Assembly (NCBI RefSeq): GCF_958295425.1
Contig: NC_081139.1
Coordinates: 19,968,388 to 20,032,387, forward strand
Direction of reading: 5' to 3'
Source of the DNA: Solea solea
Lineage: Eukaryota > Chordata > Actinopteri > Pleuronectiformes > Soleidae
Length of the DNA stretch: 64,000 bases
Position numbers and translations under genes: made by a program
The notes under the pieces: generated by a model
Told to the model about the DNA's origin: nothing
Databases searched by the model: none
Seen by the model: only the letters and a program-made list of their open reading frames with translations
Shown: positions 34,901 through 47,811 of the stretch, piece after piece
Layout: the number at the start of each line of letters is the position of its first letter
Position numbering within the stretch: position 1 is the stretch's first letter

Positions 34901-37900
34901 CTGTAGGCTGTTAGTGAGAGTGTGAGCTCTCTCACCTGTGGCAGTAGGAATAATCCCTTCTTACAGGAGTTCACTGAAGCAGAGGTGACTGCCACGTCAG
35001 TTTTTTTGCTCTCTATGTTCCTCTTGCTCTTCTTCCTTGCTTCCACCGCTGTGGTCTGTGCAGGAGGTGGAGGTAAAGGTCTAGGAGCAGCAGCTTTAGA
35101 CTAAAACACACACACAAAGAAAGATATTAGCGTTTTTTAAATTAATCGTGAATCTAAAAGGAATGATAACTAGGATTGTGTTTTCAGGAAATAAAGAAAT
35201 GTTTCTCTTACGTGTGACATAGAGGGCTCTAATGAAAACTGTTGTGGAGTTTCCTCCATCTCAGGTTCCTACACAAACACAATAACATATTTTTTTTACC
35301 AACTGCGGTAAATAAAATCCAATAAACATAAAAGTGGTGATATATGCTTGGGTCGATAGCCAATACCTATATATAATTTATATATATATATATATATACA
35401 CATTTTTCCCTGTGCCTGACTGCAGAGGTCATTTTGGTTAATTTCTCTTCTGTAGTGACAATAACATTATTTTTCATACTTTAGTCACAGCAGCTGATTA
35501 TCTTCATTGTGCAGAATGAATAAACATCAAAAAAATTATAGTTGTTGTGGGTGTCATTTTAGAAGTCAACTTTAGTTAAACATTAGCGTTAGTTATAGTT
35601 TGTCATATCAGGGGATTTTAACGTGTTTGCCAATATCAGATATTACATTTTAAAGCCAATACTGACCAACACCGGTAACAAATCTATCTGTAATTTTTCC
35701 AATCAGGACAAAGTTTGCAACCAGTAAAACATTTTTATACTTACCTTTTTGGGGAGAAAGATTTATCAGTTAATAAAATATTATTATATATTAATCTGCC
35801 AATCGCCCATTTTGTTCTCAGACATTTTGCTAAGTCTAAAACCTTATCTATTCATCTAAAATGAGTTCTTTGATGTTGTTTGATGACCTGTTGCAGGCAT
35901 AGAATGTAGATTGGAGAGACAGACCATTCAAGTTGTTCAATAACTGGTTATTGAAGTTAGTAATCACTAAACTGATTGTTGGACCTCTTCTTACCAGTGC
36001 TGGAGTAAATGGCTCTAACAGCTTTTCTGTGGATTCCAAGTTCTACACAGAAACAAAAGAAAGAAATTAAAACGGAACAATTCAAATTCAAATTCAGTTG
36101 TTCCCATCACTTACTTGAATGTCTGAGGTAAGTATGTGCAGTGCTGGAGTTCCCTTGAAAATGGTAAGTGTGTCCTTTTTATCGTCCATAACATTGGCTT
36201 CCTGCACAACTATGCTAATGTTTTCTGCATTAGATTTGTGTGTCGGGGAAAAAGCAGCTCCTTTCTCCCCTTCTAGCTCTGGCTCCAGCATTTCAGCCCC
36301 TTGAAGTAATTCCATGGTATCATCCTTATCATCCACATCTGACATCTGCTTCTCCACAAAGACGGGAAAAGTATCCCCGGGCTTCGGTGTGGCCTTTGGC
36401 CGAATGTCTAACGATCCGTTTGGCGCTTGTCTCTCATCTGCTGCTCTGCTGTTAACACCTGATACAGACGTCGGTGGAGGTTTGGCAGGTGATCGAGACG
36501 GAGAGGGATCCGGTTTCCCTCTTCCTTTGGCGTCTTTGTGCGAGCTGTGAGTCCCGTCATCATTTACTGCGCGGTGGCGCGGCACAACTGTCGGCGGCTT
36601 CTGCGACGGCCTCTCACTCTCCTGCTGCGGGACATCAATATTGATGTTGCTGACAGTAGCCATGGATACAGAGCTGCAGTGGAGAGCTGCGTCAGGTGAA
36701 GGGGGTTTGGGTGGCGGAGGTTTTTGGACTGGAGTGCAGTCGGTGACGCCGTTAGAGACTTTATGATGCTGTTGTTTCTCTTCTCTCTGAGGAGGCAGGT
36801 CAATAAATATAATTCTAGTTTACTATTAGATAAATATACACACGTATATGTCAAAGGTAAATACAATATAATTCATTCAGTAAATAAATATTAAATTCGG
36901 AGAAATGTGATTGAGAACCAGAATTGGCATTGGACCAATAACTCACCCGTTTCACCCTGACATGAGGTTCTGACTGAGGACTTGGCGGCTGCCTCTCAGG
37001 TTTTGGCTGAACTGACGCCGCAGACACAGATTCACAGTTGACTCTACTGTCACCACTGACACTCACAGCTTTCTTTCTCGACTTGGCAGTTTTTCTGGTG
37101 TGGAAAGAAACAAACGGAAATGTCTCTAAACAGCACAGATGTGTTTTCTAATACTAGAAGCAACAAAAAATACATAAATCCAGATAGTAACGAAGAAAAT
37201 GATGGTAAAACAAAGTAAAACATAAACATTGTGTAATGATCTTGGCATAAAATAATGAACTTTTGATGAATAGCATGGAGTTTTGCTCTCAGTGACACAT
37301 ACTCTTTGGTGGCCTCAAGGAACATGGCGATTTGTTTTTTGATGTAAGGCTGCCGGAGGATAAGTTTGACGTCAGGTCTGTCTTCAGGCCTCTTACACAA
37401 CATGCTCTTGATCAAATCTCCCAGCTGAGGATCATATCTACTGGGCATCTGAGGCAGCTGGAAACAGGGAAAGTGTTGTTATTATTCTTATTATTACGAA
37501 TAATTACCAGTGTATGTTCCCATTATATTTCAATATGAGCTTGGATCCTAAAAACATCTGTTATACTGTTTACATGCAAACTTCAGACCTATAGACCTAG
37601 TTCAGATCTGGTATTAATCTGTCCTCAGTGATCCAATCACGTACAGATTGAGGTAATTTCAGGTTTGAGCCCCAATAACATCCATCCTGAATTTGGCCTC
37701 AGAACCAGTCACAAAAAAACACATTTGGAGATGGTTTGAGGACACATATCCACATTACAGCGCATCATGAATGTTATATGTTGTCCATAGGACAGATTTG
37801 GATCTGGCTCCTTAGCTGACATCCACTGATTTTTTTTTTTACACAAATCAGTGCCCATACATTGATTTATATGTAGCCACCACCACAATATTAACACCAA

Positions 37901-39828
37901 CCACCATATCATTTCTTTCATCGATTATCTGTGCAGTCAGACTTGTTGAAATCTTAATTTTGTTCTTGCGAGCAGCCATGACAACAGTATGTGTTTGAAT
38001 ACTGGGAGATAGAAACCAAATCCAGTCTCATGTGGTCACACAAAATTCATAATTCATAAGGGTGTCAACAGTTGTAATAAATGCTCTCCAAATACAAACA
38101 GATCTTTGAGGATGGATGTTAATATAACAATGTGGTTTATTTTAAATAGAAAAGCACAAATAATTCGTAGAAAAACACAATACACTGTTCAATAACTTTT
38201 CCGCTGAACTTAAAGCTGAATTGCAGACTTGAAATGAAACTCACCTTTCCTTCAACTATTCGATAAACCAGCGAGTTCATGTCCTTGGCGTTGAAGGCGT
38301 GTTTGAGTGTGGACATTTCATAAACACAGCAACCCAAGGCCCAAACATCTGACTGAAGAAAACAAAACACATCCAGTGTGAAACAGTTTGCGTTCAGAAA
38401 TGAACAGCAACATTACGAGGGCGGATAATTTTTATCAAATACCTTGTGGTTATAAGGTTTATTAGAGAAGAGCTCAGGACTCATATAGTATGGAGTCCCT
38501 ATCAGTGTGCTGGCCATGTCATTCTGGTTCTCCAACACTCGCGCAATGCCGAGGTCCCCGACTTTGATAATATTGTTTTTTGTCAGGAAAATGTTCTGTG
38601 TTTTCAGGTCCCGATGGAGAATGTTCCTCTCATGTAGGTACTGAGAAGAAAAATATATTTTAAAAACCAGTGTAAAGGAAAATAACTGTGTCTGACGTCA
38701 CGTGGAACTCGCGTACCTGGAGAGCCATGGCTATCTGGACAAACCACTCCACCACCTGCTTCTCAGACAGGAGTTCCCCCTTCTGCTGTTTGAGTCTATG
38801 GTAGAGGTCACCGCCCTCACAAAAACCCATCACAATGTACAGCTGCCGGTCATCTCCTTCCCAGGACTCCTTGTACGTCACGATGTTAGGATGTCGCAGC
38901 TGGGACAGAAGCTGCGCCTCCTGCTCTGCAGCACGTCGCTCCCGTTTGGAGGAGGTGGTTAAATTCAGCTTCTTGATGACATACTGAAACACACGGATAA
39001 ATTAATATTTAATGATATTGAAGATACAGTATCTGTGTAAAATCCACTGCTTGTGGGACAAATGATTTGGAAAAGTATTGTAAAAGATTATTTCTAAAAT
39101 CAAGGTTCCCAAACTTCTGGTTTATTTGCTCCATATATCAAAGAAGTCAGTACAAAAGAATAATTTTGGTTTGTGGACAAAACAATTTATTTGAGAATAT
39201 CATAATCTCAAGGTCTGCGGAAACAGCAAATTACATTTTCAGACATTTTATGGACAAAACAATTAATCGATAAAATAATCTAAAGATTAATCAATTTCTG
39301 GGAGTTTTTTTCATCTTAAATGTGAATATGTTCTGGTTTATTTGCTCCATATAACAAATAAATCAGTGAAACTGACATTTGATGACACCATTAGTTCCAT
39401 GTTTGGGGAACACTGATTACATTTTTTCTGAAATGATATGGACCAAACAATCAAGTAATCGATTAATCGACAGAATAACCCGATTGTAAAAATAATAATG
39501 ATTATTATTATTATTAGTTAGACATGCACTTACATCGTAATTACGCGATAATGCGCATTAGGAAATCGTATAACAACAAATCTTAGAGGCTTCAGACGAT
39601 TTCAGCTAACTCAGGCTAACTCTTTGTAGCATCACCGTCCGTTACTGAACGTAAAAAACGACTAAAAATGCGTTCGTGGCGAACACTTAACGTCAACTTT
39701 ACTGCAACATGACTCGGCACGGTCTTGCCATGACTTACCTGTTTTCGGTCAGATTTATGTCTCACCAGGTTCACCTCTCCATAGCTACCTTTACCAACGA
39801 CCCTGATGAACACGTAATTATTCATCAT
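31934..39828 (-). CDS. nek4: serine/threonine kinase NEK4 (NIMA-related kinase 4)
   Basis: A NIMA-family kinase linked to cilia, microtubules and DNA-damage responses. Coding exons in transcript order: 39828-39739, 38983-38717, 38640-38443, 38352-38245, 37457-37303, 37094-36947, 36786-36115, 36042-35995, 35268-35212, 35100-34936, 34500-34434, 33879-33764, 33660-33572, 32710-32493, 32405-32263, 32032-31934. They sum to 2,640 nt, about 879 residues (human 841). The kinase domain is at residues 5-264: glycine loop GKGSYGEV (12-19), VIKK lysine (about 34), HRDLKTQN (128-135), GDLG (147-150) in place of DFG as in human NEK4, and activation segment [13 protein letters not shown]. The middle is Pro/Ser-rich and probably disordered, including one 672 nt exon. 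The conserved C-terminus has [47 protein letters not shown] and RQLKFFED. A second Met directly follows the first. Confidence 0.96.
32888..33187. mobile_element. hAT-type MITE, family B copy (nek4 intron)
   Basis: A nearly complete copy from AGGCAACTAATGATTATTTC to AATAACCGTTGTAGCCCTA, with AGTGTTTCCCAAACATGGAA and TCTTGTTTTGTCCACAAACC inside. Confidence 0.8.
39095..39490. mobile_element. two abutting family B MITE fragments (nek4 intron 1)
   Basis: The block CTGGTTTATTTGCTCCATAT appears twice (about 39118 and 39333), each followed by family sequence. The first reads GGTTTGTGGACAAAACAATT. This is a partial tandem or nested pair. Confidence 0.7.
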
Positions 39829-40010
39829 CCTTCACTTCGCGACGTAAGGCGACGTGTAAACGTGACACGCTCCTCCCCGCGAGGTTTTTACGTGTCGTCC
39901 CGCACCATCGTCCACGCGTGGGGACGAGATAGACGCACGGAAACTGTGGAGAAAAGTTGTGTGAGAGTCTGTGACGAGATTTTTTGTGAGCGCAGGAAAT
40001 CAGCTCACAG
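39829..40010 (-). promoter_or_regulatory. nek4: nek4 promoter region
   Basis: A CpG-rich stretch directly upstream of the nek4 ATG, including CCCCGCGAGG and several CGTC-type steps, against an AT-rich background. The transcription start was not located. The long plus-strand open frame across it is a by-product of the base composition. Confidence 0.4.
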
Positions 40011-40804
40011 ACGAAGCTTTAGTTTTTCGTCACTAGGCAACTGGCGGCGGCTCAGCGCCAACGACGACGAGAGGGTCCTGCTGGACCAGAACACTGCTGC
40101 ATTTGTACCACAGCGACACCCAGTGGCCACACAGAGAGACACAACTGTAAAGTGTTCTCAGCTTCGAGTACATTTGAATTTCACAGGGAAAATGAACTTG
40201 TTAGAACAGCATCTTAAACAAACTATAAGTAATTAAGAGTTTAGATTTTTTTCAAATCTAAACTTTTCAAGCTTGTACAAAAGCTAAATTTGTTTAGTAA
40301 TCATTATTTCATAATTGTGTATTGTGGACTGAGCATTGTTTTTGTTTTATGGTTATTATTTTGTTAATTTTAAAGAAATATTGCTGACAATTACTGTCTA
40401 TATCATTTTATTTTGGTATTTTTATCATGCATGAATAATAAACTAAACTAAAACACTGAAGCCCATTTTTAAACCAAAATAACTTTATTAAATCAGTCAC
40501 AAAGTTGTCAAAACATCATCATTGATCATCTCTTTGCATTTGCGTGGACTGAATGTGTAACTTTGCGCACTTTGTTCACATTGAAACACTGACCTTTAAA
40601 ATACAGCAGCTACAGCCTGTAAGTGCACATTGATTTTATGTGTGACTTCACATGCCTCAACAGCAGACTTTAAATCTGAAGGAGAGGTTCATGTAATCCA
40701 ATAGAGGGCGCACTATACCACAACATGCTGACACTGCACGTCCATTATCTGCACACTGATTATCACTGGGTCGAGGTCAGGAGTGAGGAGAGAACAAACA
40801 CCCA

Positions 40805-40865
<61 letters not shown>

Positions 40866-40873
40866 ACATACAT

Positions 40874-40909
<36 letters not shown>

Positions 40910-41689
40910 GTATACACACACTAACACCAGTCAGCCATGACCATTATAGCTTCTCTTTAAATCCTTAATGAGTATAACTTAATTTTTTTGTGCCTCATTA
41001 GTTTCCTCTTTTATTATGTAGTTCTTCCTGGTGTGTGTACCTTATAAAGTTTAACTTCCTGTCCTGATGAGTACCTATGTTCAATTATCACTGCATCCCT
41101 AGTGTATGTACTCTGTGTGCACCCCAGTGTCTTTGTCAGTTCACCCTGTTCATTACCTCCACCAAGGAAGTCATGTTGTAGCAACTTCCTACAGTTTTTG
41201 AAGAATTCATCTGAATATATGATTATCCAAGAGATTGAATCCCCACGGATGATGTCACAAATAATGATCACATTTTCAATAATTCCCTGTCTTTTATAAT
41301 GTGCAAAATTGTAAATAAATAAAACCAAATTAATTTGATCCAGATTTTGGCAGCAATTTAAATTTAATTTAAATTCAGATGTGTATATCTCAGTGGTATC
41401 TGAACATATCAGGATGAATTTAATTATGTTTATGTAAAATGACAATATCTATAAACAGGTAAAGAAGTTATCTATAGGTTCAGAAAGTTCCTCTGGATTA
41501 AAATGCAGTTTCCCACAGACCAGCCAGCAAATATTTAACAGTCATTTTAGGTATAAAAACAACAGATTAAAGTGGTCTTCCTTTGTGCCAATAAGTAAAA
41601 TAAACACATAACTCACATTAACTCACTAACTCATGAAAAGGTTATCTTAAGAAGTGACATGCTGTTCAAATGTATGCAAGTCAGGAAAG
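40011..41689. other. nek4-camk1 spacer
   Basis: No gene was seen. It holds a long TA/CATA microsatellite (40.8-40.9 kb) and AT-rich sequence. Confidence 0.5.
40805..40912. repeat. TA/CATA microsatellite
   Basis: About 28 uninterrupted TA units pass into CATA-type units and back to TA. The Tyr-Ile open frames over it on both strands are artefacts. Confidence 0.95.
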
Positions 41690-42651
41690 TGTACTAACAA
41701 GAATAGCAGGGAAAACCTGTGTGTTAATTTTTGTTGACTTTTTAGGAGCTTTTCTGGCATAAACACTGACCCTGTCAGGACCAGTAGTCCACATGGAGAC
41801 CAAAACCTGGTCCTAATGAGGCAGAACCTAATTTCTGAAGAACTGGTTAAGTTTAGGGCTAATATGTGAATTGTGGTTAGGTTAAGGTTAGGGTTAGACA
41901 TTAACTGGTTGGGTTAGGTTAGGGGTAACACTTTATTTATACAGTGCAAATGAATGGAAGTCAATGCAGTGTCCTCAGAAGAATAACTGTGCAAACCCCT
42001 GTGTGAGTGAGTGAGTGAGTGAGTCTTGTGGGGACCGATAAAACTTATAAACATTTTGTGAAGTGAGGACAATGTGGCAGGTCTTCACATTAAAGGCAGT
42101 TTATGAATTAAGATTTAGTCAGGTTAAGGGTTAAGATAAGACATTTAGTTGTGACAGTTAAGGCTAAATTAAGGGACTAGGGAATGCATGGTGCCTATGT
42201 GTGTGTGTATGTACTGTATATATACACATTTTTGTTGCCTCTTTATGATGTTTTCTGGTATAAAGACTGACCTTATCAGGACCAGTAGTCCTCATGGAGA
42301 CCAGAACCTGGTCCTACATAAGGCAGTGCCTCAGTTCTGAGGAACTAGTCAAGAATAGTTGTAAGGGTCAGTCATTAATAGGTTAAGGTAAAGGTTAAGA
42401 TTTTGGTTAAATTAAGTAAATATAGTGTCCTAACTAGAATAGCTGCACTAACCTGTGTGTGTGTTCTTGTATGTGTATGTTTGTGAGGACCAAACGGCAG
42501 TCTGTCCTTATAATTTTAAAGGGGTTTTAGTCCTGGTTTTTGGATAGAATTAGGTTTAGGTTAAGGGTTAAGATAAGGCAGTCGGTTATGATGGTTAAGG
42601 TACGGGTAAGGGGTTAAGGAATGTATAATGTTATGAGAGACCTGCGCGAGA

Positions 42652-42660
<9 letters not shown>
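41690..42660 (+). repeat. dispersed repeat family D, about two and a half units in tandem
   Basis: The blocks TTTTCTGGCATAAACACTGA (about 41.75 kb) and TTTTCTGGTATAAAGACTGA (about 42.25 kb) recur about 500 bp apart. Each is followed by CAGGACCAGTAGTC, ATGGAGACCA and CTGGTCCTA, then GGTTAAG-rich text. A partial third unit runs to the TG microsatellite at 42652. Further copies are at 48.7 and 54.0-54.6 kb. Confidence 0.75.

Positions 42661-42684
<24 letters not shown>
42652..42684. repeat. TG microsatellite
   Basis: About 16 TG units, directly upstream of the camk1 promoter. Confidence 0.93.
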
Positions 42685-42689
<5 letters not shown>

Positions 42690-42759
42690 TCACCTCCACG
42701 GCGGTTTGCGTCTTTCATCCTACTGTATGTACAGCACGCGGGGAGTCGCACGCGAGCAT

Positions 42760-43015
42760 CGAGGCGGCGACCAATGGCGTCGCAGAACTGTTTACCTGTG
42801 TTCGGCAGCTCGCGCGCTGATTGGCCCGTGGGCCGCAATGACGTCAGGAGGAGTGCTCCTGCTGGTGAGGTTGTCAAGTACGGATTCAGTGTGAGAGAAC
42901 GGCACACGGAGCTTGAGACTCACAGGAACACTCACACGCACACGCAGGAACAGTCAGGGACGGAGAGTGGACGCTTGTAGCCGGACACTGGAGCTCATTG
43001 ACCGCCTCTTTTCAG
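42760..43015 (+). promoter_or_regulatory. camk1: CpG-rich promoter and probable 5' leader exon of camk1
   Basis: A GC- and CpG-rich patch in AT-rich surroundings holds a CCAAT box (about 42772), an inverted ATTGG (about 42820) and a perfect palindromic CRE TGACGTCA (42839-42846). It ends with the donor-like TTTTCAG/GTAGGAG, putting a leader exon end at 43015. The link to the kinase exon at 58.6 kb is inferred: same strand, no other gene between, no competing promoter seen. Confidence 0.5.
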
Positions 43016-43635
43016 GTAGGAGCGAGCGTTAGGGTCAGTTTTGACCCGGTCAGAGCTGGTGAGAAAGATGTCGGAGCGCGGTCTAAGTACCGCTGTTTTT
43101 TTTTTTACGTTTTAACAGCTCGTTTTCTCCAAGCCGCAGTTATCAGTGACAGTGACGTTTGGCGTCGTTAACATGATGTTTACTGTTTACTCTGTCAGTG
43201 TGAAGAGTAAACACGCACTGGACTCTCAGCTTGACTTCATATTTATTTATTTATTTATTTATAAAGTGTGTTGTTGTAGGAGTTAGCATGAGTCCTTCAC
43301 TGGTGTCATGGAGATAAACCTCCTCTGATACCAGTCTTCATGCCCGATACTAAAATCACAGCAGTCCCGATTTTCCCTCTTTTAATAAAAAGTCATATAA
43401 CCGGTGGAGCCACATACTCTGCTTTTGTGTTTGACTACAGACTGTTTTGGACTCAGGCTCTGTAAAAATTTCTGTCAGAAAGTATGTAAAACAAACAAAT
43501 TGTGTTATTAGTTTGTTAGTTTGTACGCCCTAAACAAATGAATTAAGAAAAATAATTAGTATATATATGACAAGGTAGTGTCATAAAATATATCATTAAG
43601 GAAGCTGCAGCACAAAACCTAAGGGATGAAAAATG

Positions 43636-43945
43636 CTGCGTTTTATTTACGTCGGAAGTCGGAACTGCGTAGCAACATGTCTGCAGATAAAAATTAAACA
43701 GTACTATGTGTTTGACACTATTAAGGGTAAAAGAAGCAGTGTTTATTTGGGGGCAGCCAACTTGGAATCCTAACTCAGGGTATGTGAGGTCGCTCCAAGT
43801 TCTAGAGTTGGAAATCTGAATATTGGGAGAGTCCCGAGACCTCGGAAATTCTGAGTTGCAGCAAAAGTCACGTGTCACTGGCACATCACAGCAGAAAGAG
43901 ATAACGCACCATTTCTGGTGTGGTCCATTTACATCAGAAATCAGA
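43636..43945. mobile_element. degenerate MITE related to the 9.2 kb element
   Basis: The left end TGCGTTTTATTTACGTCGGA with AGTCGGAACTGCG, and the right end GGTCCATTTACATCAGAAAT, resemble the inverted ends of 9213-9414. The interior is longer and diverged. Confidence 0.5.
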
Positions 43946-44069
43946 ACGTTAAATGAATTCCTTACGAGAAGTCGGATAAAAACATGGATGCAAGCTATTG
44001 TTAGCCACTGGTCGCAATACTGCTGTAGCAACATGTCCATGTATTGAACTAGAATGGTACAGTGTGAAA

Positions 44070-44500
44070 AAGTGACTTAATTGGAGCTTTTTTCTTCAGC
44101 ACGGCTGCACAAAACTGCACCAAACTTTGTTTTATAAGCGACACACACAAACTAATGACTAATGACTTGTAAAGCAGTTGTTTATCGGTGTACTCAATCA
44201 TTAGAATCAGTTAATTCAAAAGATTTATTCAGTACTTACTGCATGACACTGAACTGAAATACGGCGGCAAGTTGAACATTGAGATTTTAATAAATTCCCT
44301 TGTTAAATGTTGGTGATTAATGAACATTTTCTTGATTTGTAAGTATTTTTAATTGATTTACAGTTCGGAATTGTTCGGTTTGATTCTTGTGACGTCACGC
44401 TCATGACTCTTCCAGTGAAGACACTGTCTGACAAGTCAGTGGCTGGCAGTCTGTCGATGTCACATTTAGTATAGAAAAGACGTGCCGAGTAAAGCCACTG
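44070..44500 (-). repeat. dispersed repeat family A, copy 4
   Basis: It carries TGACTTGTAAAGCAGTTGTT, TTCAGTACTTACTGCATGAC and GGCTGGCAGTCTGTCGA, matching 4.8-5.1 kb and, in reverse, 17.8-18.2 kb. Confidence 0.7.
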
Positions 44501-46019
44501 TGTAGTGGAAAATCGTCAAATGTGAAACAAATAAGACAGAGGTGTAGTTAAAAGTCTGTAAATGTCTTTACGAATGGCAGCCATCTTGGGGTTCTATATT
44601 GGGGCTTTAATTTTCCAAGTTGAACTGGAATGCACGTTTTACTTAGTGGCACTGATACACTGATAGATTTTGCTACTTCCTTTTATGTTAAAGCTTTAGT
44701 GCATCACTTGTATTGATTTTTGTTGGTATTATTATTTTGCCATAATTTTGCTCCTGAAGAGTAATGATGTAACATTATTTGTATGCTGTGTCATTCATGT
44801 AAGAACAGGCTCTGTCAAGCAAAACTATCAGACCTGACTGAGGGACTGCATTTTTTAAGTAGAATTATTCACTTCTGAAACGTTTCATTTTGATTTGAGA
44901 CATACTCTGACATGTTTGCAGTCGTCCCACTTGTGCATTGTTGCCGCTCTGCTTGTCTGTCTTGACATAAAACATGACATTAGAACTTAACACCACTATA
45001 GTGACAAACACAGAGAGAGTCATGTGGAGCTGATAGACTGTGTGACTCTCTTTCATTTGACTATGAATGCAACAAACATTTGTTTACATTTGAATGTTAG
45101 CACTGCAGTTTTAAAGTAAGTCCACATAGCTTTTATGATCACTGTAGTGTGACAGACATTTGCATTCTTCTATTAATTCTGGTCACATGACTGTCACTGC
45201 CTGTGCTTAGTAAAACATTGATGTGTTATTTAGGGTTTTTGGATCTTATTCTGTTATCCAATTCAGTGATTTTGACCAGGATGGGACTAGTTCCCCGTTA
45301 CTGAATATCGTATGCACTCATCGTTTCTCTGTAAAACTGATGCTGTAGTTTGAAAGATGAGATGCTAACACGTCATATTTTACTATTTACTACAACACAC
45401 AATGTTATCATGCAATTAGGGCTGAAAAATAAATCTAAATTTTATCGCTATCACAAAACAGCTTACTGCAATTTTCAAATTGCAGGAGGTGCAATAAGCC
45501 AAAAGAGTGTCAAAATATAATTTTAGATTGTTGTCTATATCTTATCTATACACATCTTATTCTACAGACTGAAGAGAACATATTTGTTTCTCTCAGATCT
45601 GCAATTATCACGCTAATCATGAATGGGGAACATTTTAATGGTCACAATACGGGAGCCTACATCTACTCCATGTCCATGGTTCTCAAACTGTGGTACGTGT
45701 ACCACCAGTGGTACGCAAGCTTCCTCTGATGGTACTTGGAGGAAAATCAGAAATACTGTATACTACTGTATACACCAGGGTATGTGATCGGAGTGGAGCT
45801 GAGGAATTTTGACCAGACTGTGTAGAAAATGAAACATATAACATTTAAAAAAAAAAAATAATAATAATAATTCGAGTCTCTCGCTCCGTCTTAATGTAAT
45901 CTCACCATACCAGTGTGTGAAGTATATGTGAGGAAGAGGAGGGAGCGAGATGATGAGAGAGAAACATTTTTTATTGGGAGTTTGAGAACAACAGTACTAA
46001 GTAATTCCAGCAAAGCTTT

Positions 46020-46365
46020 AATTCGACTATTAATCGATTACTAAATTAATTGTCAACTATTTTGACAATCGATTATCCAGTTTTAGAGTTGTTTAATAAT
46101 TAAAACAAGTTTTCTGATTTCTCAGCTTCTTATGTGTGAACATTTTCTGGTTTATTTGCTCCACATAACAAATCAATCATTAAAACTGAAAAATGTTGGT
46201 TTGTGGGCAAAACAAGACATTAGAGAACATCTTAATTTTGAGGTTTGAGTAACACAATCAACATTTTCTGACATTTTATGGACCAAACAAGATTAGATTA
46301 ATCTAGAAAATAACTGACAGATGAATAGATCATGCAAATATTGTTAGTTGCAGTCCTATATTTAA
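46020..46365. mobile_element. hAT-type MITE, family B copy
   Basis: Family B blocks CTAAATTAATTGTCAACTAT, TTCTGGTTTATTTGCTCCAC and GGTTTGTGGGCAAAACAAGA, ending TTGTTAGTTGCAGTCCTA. Confidence 0.75.
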
Positions 46366-46810
46366 GATGATTGTTTTCCACTTAAAACGTTCACAGAATA
46401 TTTCTTAAAGGGGACATATTATACCCTATTTCCCCCATTAAAATAGTTCCCTGGTGTCCTAATGAACATGTCAGTGACATGCTTTGGTCAAAATACCATA
46501 AGGATGAAGAATCATAGTAGTTCAATAACCCTGCTAAACCCGCCCCTTTCAGAACGCTCGGTTTTCGTGCAAGGTCCCTTTATATGCAAATGAGACACAG
46601 GCAAACACACACCCACTTCTTCCAGGGGGTTTCTGATTTGTCCTCTTTACAGCTCTATTCGTCTCCCCCTCCCTCCACTAGCTCTCTGACAATATCAACA
46701 TGTCAGCGAGAGTGCCGTCACAGGAAGAGACGTCCTACATAAGGATCGAGCCGAACACTGTCCAACTGTAAATCAGTTAAACAGTTAAACTGTATGTTGC
46801 TGTATCAGAT

Positions 46811-47811
46811 CGTGTGTTCGTGTGTTCGCACCACTTCACATCATACTGCAAACAGCGGTCGCCGCATTTAGTCAGGGGACGTATTTCACCGACGTACAAA
46901 CACACACATTGTTAAGAAAAGATCACATAGAGCTCATAACTGACCATTCTGACACGTCCTAATTAAACATATTTGTTCAGTACGTCCTCCATGACCGGAG
47001 CACAGACTCAGTCTGATACAATCACATAAAGCAGCTGTTTATGCAGCTCGCCGCTGACGATCAGCGGTGCTGCACTCTCTGTGCAGCGGTGCTACACTCT
47101 CTGTTTCACCGATAGCCTAAACTGCCGCTGGCGATCAGCTGATCGCCACCGCTGATCGCCAGCGGCGCGCTGAATAAACTGTATGTTGCTGTATCAGACC
47201 GGAGACCTCACCACCGCTGACCAGCTCCGGTGCTCCGGCGAGCTGGCGATCAGCGGTGGCGATCACCGTGTAACGCGCCACCGCTGATCGCCAGCGGCGC
47301 GCTGAATAAACTGTATGTTGCTGTATCAGACCGGAGACTGTGCTCCGGAGACCTCACCACCGCTGACCACCTCCGGTGCTCCGGCGAGCTGGCGATCACC
47401 GTGTAACGCGCCACCGCTGTATCAGACAGTCTCCGGTCTGATACAGCAACATACAGTTTATTCAGCGCGCCGCTGCCGATCAGCGATCGCCAGCGGCAGT
47501 TTAGGCTATCGGTGACACAGAGAGTGTAGCACCGCTGCACAGAGAGTGCAGCACCGCTGATCGTCAGCGGCGAGCTGCATAAACAGCTGCTTTATGTGAT
47601 TGTATCAGACTGAGTCTGTGCTCCGGTCATGGAGGACGTACTGAACAAATATGTTTAATTAGGACGTGTCAGAATGGTCAGTTATGAGCTCTATGTGATC
47701 TTTTCTTAACAATTTGTGTGTTTGTACGTCGGTGAAATACGTCCCCTGACTAAATACGGCAACCGCTGGCCGCAGTCTGATGTGAAGTGGTGCGAACACA
47801 CGAACACACGA
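46811..47811. repeat. large inverted repeat inside the Kolobok-like element
   Basis: The left arm starts CGTGTGTTCGTGTGTTCGCA (46811). It runs through TTTAGTCAGGGGACGTATTT, CTCCATGACCGGAGCACAGA and GCAGCGGTGCTACACTCTCT to about 47140. The right arm (about 47470-47811) is its near-perfect reverse complement. The spacer holds short tandem repeats. Confidence 0.9.
47145..47476. repeat. 132 bp GC-rich tandem repeat with inverted partner
   Basis: The unit beginning GCCACCGCTGATCGCCAGCG and ending CTGTATCAGACCGGAGAC occurs at 47145 and 47277. The segment CTCCGGTCTGATACAGCAAC to GCGCGCCGCTG (47431-47476) is its reverse complement. The unit is rich in CGATCAGCGG-like subrepeats. Confidence 0.85.

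Noticed and set aside
39709..40236. 175-codon plus-strand open frame over the nek4 start
   Set aside because: It is antisense to nek4 exon 1 and its CpG-rich promoter, has no recognisable domain, and the frame length follows from base composition.
40713..40968. Open frames rich in Ile-Tyr on both strands
   Set aside because: They are translations of the TA/CATA microsatellite.
43543..44040. 165-codon minus-strand frame
   Set aside because: It overlaps a degenerate MITE and shows no familiar motif.
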